A stretch of DNA of 64,000 nucleotides from DATFLL01 sp035267785 (GTDB lineage: Bacteria > Pseudomonadota > Gammaproteobacteria > DATFLL01), in assembly GCA_035267785.1 (NCBI GenBank), contig DATFLL010000042.1, positions 36,085-100,084 on the forward strand. Reading direction: 5' to 3'. The first letter of the stretch is position 1. The number at the start of each line of letters is the position of its first letter. The notes under the pieces are model-generated. The model was not told the DNA's origin and made no database searches. It saw only the letters and a list, made by a program, of their open reading frames with translations. This document shows, piece after piece, positions 60,932 to 64,000 of this stretch. The position numbers and the translations under genes were made by a program.

Positions 60932-61378
60932 TCAACCCGTACGGGGGCTACGGCGTTGCCCCAGGCGGCCGTAGCTCATCGCCAGCCGGGCTCCCGGTCC
61001 GTGTGCAGCGGCAAACATAAGGCCTGCTATGAACGTGAAGTGATCGACGAAAAACCCGAATTCCGTCTGATTTCCGCTCCAGTGCGACGGGCCGTGAAAC
61101 GCAAAAGCTAGAAATAGGATGTAACCCGCCGCGAGCAGCGCGGCCTCGGAAAAGAAAGCGCCGGTCAATAGGCATACGGCCAGTACCAGCTCCAACAGCG
61201 CAGCCAGCCACGTAAGAAGCGCTGGAAACGGAAATCCGGCCGCCGCGATATAGCTGGCGGTGCCGGAAATATTCGTCAGCTTGAATGCGAGTGCCATGAA
61301 GAATATCCCCGCAAAGATCAAGCGCCCGATAAGAACCGCCGCAGCCGCCCACGCGGGGTCTGGTGAATTGTTCGTCAT
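60932..61378 (-). CDS. DoxX family membrane protein
   Basis: 148 residues with four membrane helices typical of DoxX: 'LIGRLIFAGIFFMALAFKLT', 'AAGFPFPALLTWLAALLELV', 'EAALLAAGYILFLAFAFHGP' and 'DHFTFIAGLMFAAAHGPGAR'. DoxX relatives occur in thiosulfate oxidation and redox-stress systems, often with quinone-linked partners. The gene is isolated here. Start MTNNSPDPAWAAAAV. Confidence 0.88.
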   Translation of the reverse strand: MTNNSPDPAWAAAAVLIGRLIFAGIFFMALAFKLTNISGTASYIAAAGFPFPALLTWLAALLELVLAVCLLTGAFFSEAALLAAGYILFLAFAFHGPSHWSGNQTEFGFFVDHFTFIAGLMFAAAHGPGARLAMSYGRLGQRRSPRTG

Positions 61379-61665
61379 CGAAGCCTCTCCTCATCACTCG
61401 TTCGTTGAGTAGACGTAATGGTTTTCTTCAGACGCAACCCCCTCTGTTCGTTAACGCGAACTTTTGAACGCCTTTGTCAGATGGAAGCCGTCTTACCTCG
61501 ATAGTCGAGCTCACTGGACCGAATTCGACAAGTGCACTCGCTGAATTTGTGCGGCGGCGCGTCACGAGGATACGCTACGCGCGGCTGCAGGCCCGAGCCG
61601 GACGACTCCCCCGACCCCTGCGGTCGCGCCAGAAGATTGAGCTGACCGGGTTTTTTCGAGCTCTT

Positions 61666-62070
61666 CTATTTCAGTCTTCGCCAGGCGGCGGCTGCGGAAT
61701 AGCAGTGGGTGCCTTGTTGCTTCGCCAATCGGTCAATTTGTCTTTCAGGCAATGGGCCCTGCACGGCTTTATGGGTAACGTCCACGACCATCCAGCCGTC
61801 TGGGTCGCCTCGGAATAGCGCGTGGCGCTTCGCAATGATATAGCGGGCATTCCACCCTATCTTTTCCACCGTTCCCTCCAGTACTTCGCCGGCTACGTCC
61901 TCCTGATGACCGTCTTCTTCCAGATAATATGTAGTGCCGTCTTCCCACTGCTTCAAATAGTAGTCACCCGCGACGTGCCGCCTGCTTAGACCGAATGGAT
62001 CCTGCTCGCAGCTACAGAGGGACGACCCCAGGGCTAGTCCGACAACCAACCAACCCAGGGTCCGAGTCAT
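61666..62070 (-). CDS. small lipoprotein, 134 aa
   Basis: From Met 62070 (MTRTLGWLVVGLALGSSLCS) the signal ends with a Cys-rich 'LCSC', a possible lipobox. The mature part is hydrophilic and beta-rich, e.g. 'HVAGDYYLKQWEDGTTYYLE' and 'RYIIAKRHALFRGDPDGWMV'. The frame is open further upstream but that stretch looks non-coding. No family recognised. The stop of the neighbouring gene is 23 bases from this start on the same strand, so the two may be one operon. Confidence 0.65.
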   Translation of the reverse strand: MTRTLGWLVVGLALGSSLCSCEQDPFGLSRRHVAGDYYLKQWEDGTTYYLEEDGHQEDVAGEVLEGTVEKIGWNARYIIAKRHALFRGDPDGWMVVDVTHKAVQGPLPERQIDRLAKQQGTHCYSAAAAWRRLK

Positions 62071-62092
62071 CGCAAAGGGGTAGGCTACGGCG

Positions 62093-62533
62093 CTAGCCGC
62101 GTTCCAGCCTCGCGGCGGTCTGCCTGAGCCGAACGTAGCCTCCGATCGCGCCGGCGAGGGGCGAGACGACCAATCCAACAACTTGCATAGTCGTTGAGGC
62201 CTCGACCGCTCCAGAGGCCAGCCCGTAAAGCCCGAACGTGATGCATAGCCACGATGACAGAGCGCCGTTCAAGAGTTGGTCGTGCCTGGCAAGCCACGCG
62301 GCGAGGTATCCGCCGAAGACCGACGAGGCAATGCCGATGGCCGCCTGGACGGAATACAGTACGGGCGTGGTATGGATATGGAGCATAATCATGTGGCTCA
62401 TCTGATTCGGTGGGAACTGAGCCAGATCGATTTGGCGTGCCACGTAGACGACCAGGGGAATCGTTAGGAGGTTAGTCGCGACAATATCCGCAATTCCGCC
62501 CAGCACTACTCCCTTTATCGATATTCTTTTCAT
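62093..62533 (-). CDS. small polytopic membrane protein
   Basis: 146 residues with four hydrophobic segments: 'IKGVVLGGIADIVATNLLTI', 'QAAIGIASSVFGGYLAAWLA', 'SWLCITFGLYGLASGAVEAS' and 'VVGLVVSPLAGAIGGYVRLR'. I do not recognise the family. It precedes the small lipoprotein gene by 22 bases on the same strand. Confidence 0.65.
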   Translation of the reverse strand: MKRISIKGVVLGGIADIVATNLLTIPLVVYVARQIDLAQFPPNQMSHMIMLHIHTTPVLYSVQAAIGIASSVFGGYLAAWLARHDQLLNGALSSWLCITFGLYGLASGAVEASTTMQVVGLVVSPLAGAIGGYVRLRQTAARLERG

Positions 62534-62774
62534 TATTTCCCCCTACCACGAAAATGCGGCGGTATGCCTTGTTGCCCCGGCCTTCCGAAACGGGCGCTGC
62601 CGTCGACCAGTTCCAAGACTTTCTAGAAAAATAGATCTGTCCCGCCTTTTCCTAAAAGCGACAACTGGACGTGGAAGACGGGAGAGACCACTTTAACTCC
62701 TGTGCAAAATGCAAGACCTGACCCCGCGCCCCCACCAGCTTGAGCCCCTGAATCGCGGGCTAGCCCCTATTACG

Positions 62775-63725
62775 TTACGCCTTACCCGGGAAAAGGGATT
62801 TGATGGATTCGAGGCTGCCCAGAATACCGGTTGCCTCGTAGGGCACCATCACACGGTCACCTTCCTTCGCGATATCGGGCAGGGTATCCATATAGCGCTG
62901 GGCAATCAGATAGCCGACCACGGTCTGGGCGTCGATGCCGGCGTCCATCTCCTTACCCGCGCTCAACACCTCCTCGATGGACTTGCGCTCGCCCTCGGCC
63001 CGCAAAATGGCGGCCTGCTTGTCGCCCTCGGCCTTTTTGATCTGGGCTTCCTTGTAACCGTTCGCCTCGGTGACCGTGGCGCGGCGCTTGCGTTCGGCCG
63101 CCATCACCTGGCGCATGGCCTCTTCGACGTCGCTGGGCAGGGTGATGTCCTGAATTTCCACCCGGTTGACCTTGACACCCCACTTCTGCCCGGCCTCGTC
63201 CATGACGGTCTGCAGCTGGGCGTTGATTTCATCGCGGTTGGAGAACAGCTTGTCCAGCTCGCTGCTGCCCACCACGGCACGCAGGGTCGTCTTGGACAGC
63301 ACTTCCACCGCCTGAATCAGATTCTCCACCTGATAGACGGCGTCCTTCGGGGTCTGAATTTCGAAATACAGAGCGCCATCGATCTGGATGGTTACGTTGT
63401 CGGCGGTCACCACCGGCTGGGCCGGGAAATTGAGGACCGTCTCGCGCGTATCGATCTTGGTCTCCTCGACCACCCGTTCCTGTAGCGTCTTCGAAGTCAG
63501 CCCGGCACTCTCGTACCGGCGAATCTTGATCGGCCGGGGCCGTTCCAGGACCGGGATGAGAAAATTGATGCCCGGCTGAAGCGTCCGGTTGTAGCTGCCC
63601 AGGCGCTCCACCACGACCGCCTGGCTCTGCTGAACGATAAAAAGTCCCTTGACGATAAAGGCGATGATCCCGATGCCGACAATGAGCGCGGCAATCAGGC
63701 TGACTGAAATTCCCAGCTGGTCCAT
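62775..63725 (-). CDS. SPFH/stomatin-like band 7 protein
   Basis: 316 residues, the usual size for stomatin/QmcA-type proteins. An N-terminal membrane anchor ('IAALIVGIGIIAFIVKGLFI') leads into the SPFH domain, 'QAVVVERLGSYNRTLQPGIN' through 'KWGVKVNRVEIQDITLPSDV', and a coiled-coil tail with 'AAERKRRATVTEANGYKEAQ' and 'KKAEGDKQAAILRAEGERKS'. These proteins form membrane microdomain scaffolds and partner with NfeD. The gene next to it encodes such a partner. Confidence 0.93.
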   Translation of the reverse strand: MDQLGISVSLIAALIVGIGIIAFIVKGLFIVQQSQAVVVERLGSYNRTLQPGINFLIPVLERPRPIKIRRYESAGLTSKTLQERVVEETKIDTRETVLNFPAQPVVTADNVTIQIDGALYFEIQTPKDAVYQVENLIQAVEVLSKTTLRAVVGSSELDKLFSNRDEINAQLQTVMDEAGQKWGVKVNRVEIQDITLPSDVEEAMRQVMAAERKRRATVTEANGYKEAQIKKAEGDKQAAILRAEGERKSIEEVLSAGKEMDAGIDAQTVVGYLIAQRYMDTLPDIAKEGDRVMVPYEATGILGSLESIKSLFPGKA

Positions 63726-63737
63726 TATGACCCCCGA

Positions 63738-63998
63738 TTATTGGTTGTTTTGTGTTTGACCCGTAGCCGCAGGCCGGTAGGCCATTACGGTAATCCCTTT
63801 GAGTTGTTCCACGATGAGTCGCTCGCCTTCCACGGGGGCACTGCCATCGATCAGCTCGAGCGGGTACATATCCCCCTTCAGCTTGGCGACCAGGCTGTCG
63901 CCTCGGCGCACCACGACCACCTGCTCGCCCCTCTCCCAACCCGGCTCACGGGGACCGGGGCTAGTCGGCCGCATGGTCTTGTTGAAGACCCACATCAT
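63738..63998 (-). CDS. NfeD-like C-terminal OB-fold protein, possibly truncated by the window
   Basis: 86 residues visible. 'QVVVVRRGDSLVAKLKGDMY' and 'EGERLIVEQLKGITVMAYRP' resemble the OB-fold region of NfeD-type proteins that associate with SPFH proteins. The Met at 63998 may be internal, because NfeD proteins usually carry membrane helices before this domain and the window ends two bases away. It ends 12 bases before the SPFH gene, with which it probably forms an operon. Confidence 0.6.
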   Translation of the reverse strand: MMWVFNKTMRPTSPGPREPGWERGEQVVVVRRGDSLVAKLKGDMYPLELIDGSAPVEGERLIVEQLKGITVMAYRPAATGQTQNNQ

Positions 63999-64000
63999 GA

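Noticed and set aside
1..64000. CRISPR array, tRNA or rRNA genes
   Set aside because: No regularly spaced direct repeats and no tRNA cloverleaf or rRNA signatures were seen while reading both strands. I could not run tRNAscan or similar tools.

Overview
The window is 64 kb of compact, GC-rich DNA (clearly above 60% G+C by eye) with short intergenic gaps and many overlapping start/stop codons. Most products are typical of a free-living, probably aerobic gammaproteobacterium: cyclopropane-fatty-acid synthase homologues, a 7TMR-DISM diguanylate cyclase, a DksA-like zinc-finger protein, an LpxL-type acyltransferase, an SHP/diheme cytochrome c/cytochrome b561 cluster and cyanase. I cannot fix a genus. 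No rRNA, tRNA, CRISPR array, prophage or intact insertion sequence was found.

Layout. 0-3.4 kb (minus strand): the start of an RND efflux adaptor (cut by the window edge), a GNAT acetyltransferase, a large exported protein of unknown function and a YtoQ-like protein. 3.5-10.6 kb (plus strand): an eight-gene lipid-modification operon with two Cfa-type methyltransferases, DUF2878, a DUF1295 reductase-like membrane protein, a secreted protein, a Blc-type lipocalin, a FAD amine-oxidase-like protein and DUF1365; five of its seven junctions overlap. 10.7-17.3 kb: a small repeat protein, cyanase, two transporters, a DksA-like protein and a membrane diguanylate cyclase. 17.5-19.7 kb: cytochrome b561 fused to a diheme cytochrome domain, then SHP and diheme cytochrome c. 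19.8-26.9 kb (minus strand): a VanW/glycosyltransferase fusion, a lipoprotein, a GNAT enzyme, three exported proteins of unknown function, and an unknown gene pair preceded by a promoter, a possible leader peptide and a strong terminator.

27-38 kb: an amidohydrolase, a lipoprotein, a DUF1537 four-carbon-acid-sugar kinase with a transketolase-like enzyme and a divergent IclR regulator, a metallo-beta-lactamase-fold protein divergent from a TetR regulator with two matching palindromic operators, an APC permease and a two-domain sulfurtransferase. 38.5-53 kb: mixed housekeeping and exported genes, including a second large exported protein with a CARDB-like domain, a diguanylate cyclase, dienelactone hydrolase, MscS channel, HIT protein, UbiA-family prenyltransferase, TPR and LysM proteins and a sorbosone/glucose-dehydrogenase-like protein. 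53-64 kb: two YCII proteins, hemolysin III, a second copy of the exported two-gene module, a four-domain rhodanese with a cysteine-dioxygenase-like gene, an EamA transporter, an LpxL-like acyltransferase, a probable decayed REP/RAYT-type element, DoxX, and a stomatin-like SPFH gene with an NfeD-like partner at the edge.

The most unusual feature is a dispersed set of Sec-exported proteins of unknown function. A two-gene unit (a protein with three [LF][TS]xTGxG repeats, then a protein with a central Cys-Trp and a second Cys about 50 residues later) occurs twice, at 22.8-24.1 kb and 54.9-55.7 kb, in the same gene order. Two larger exported proteins, at 1.7-2.8 kb and 39.6-41.1 kb, are also divergent paralogues of each other, and a TIG/CARDB-like protein sits directly upstream of the first unit. 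I know no described system with this composition.
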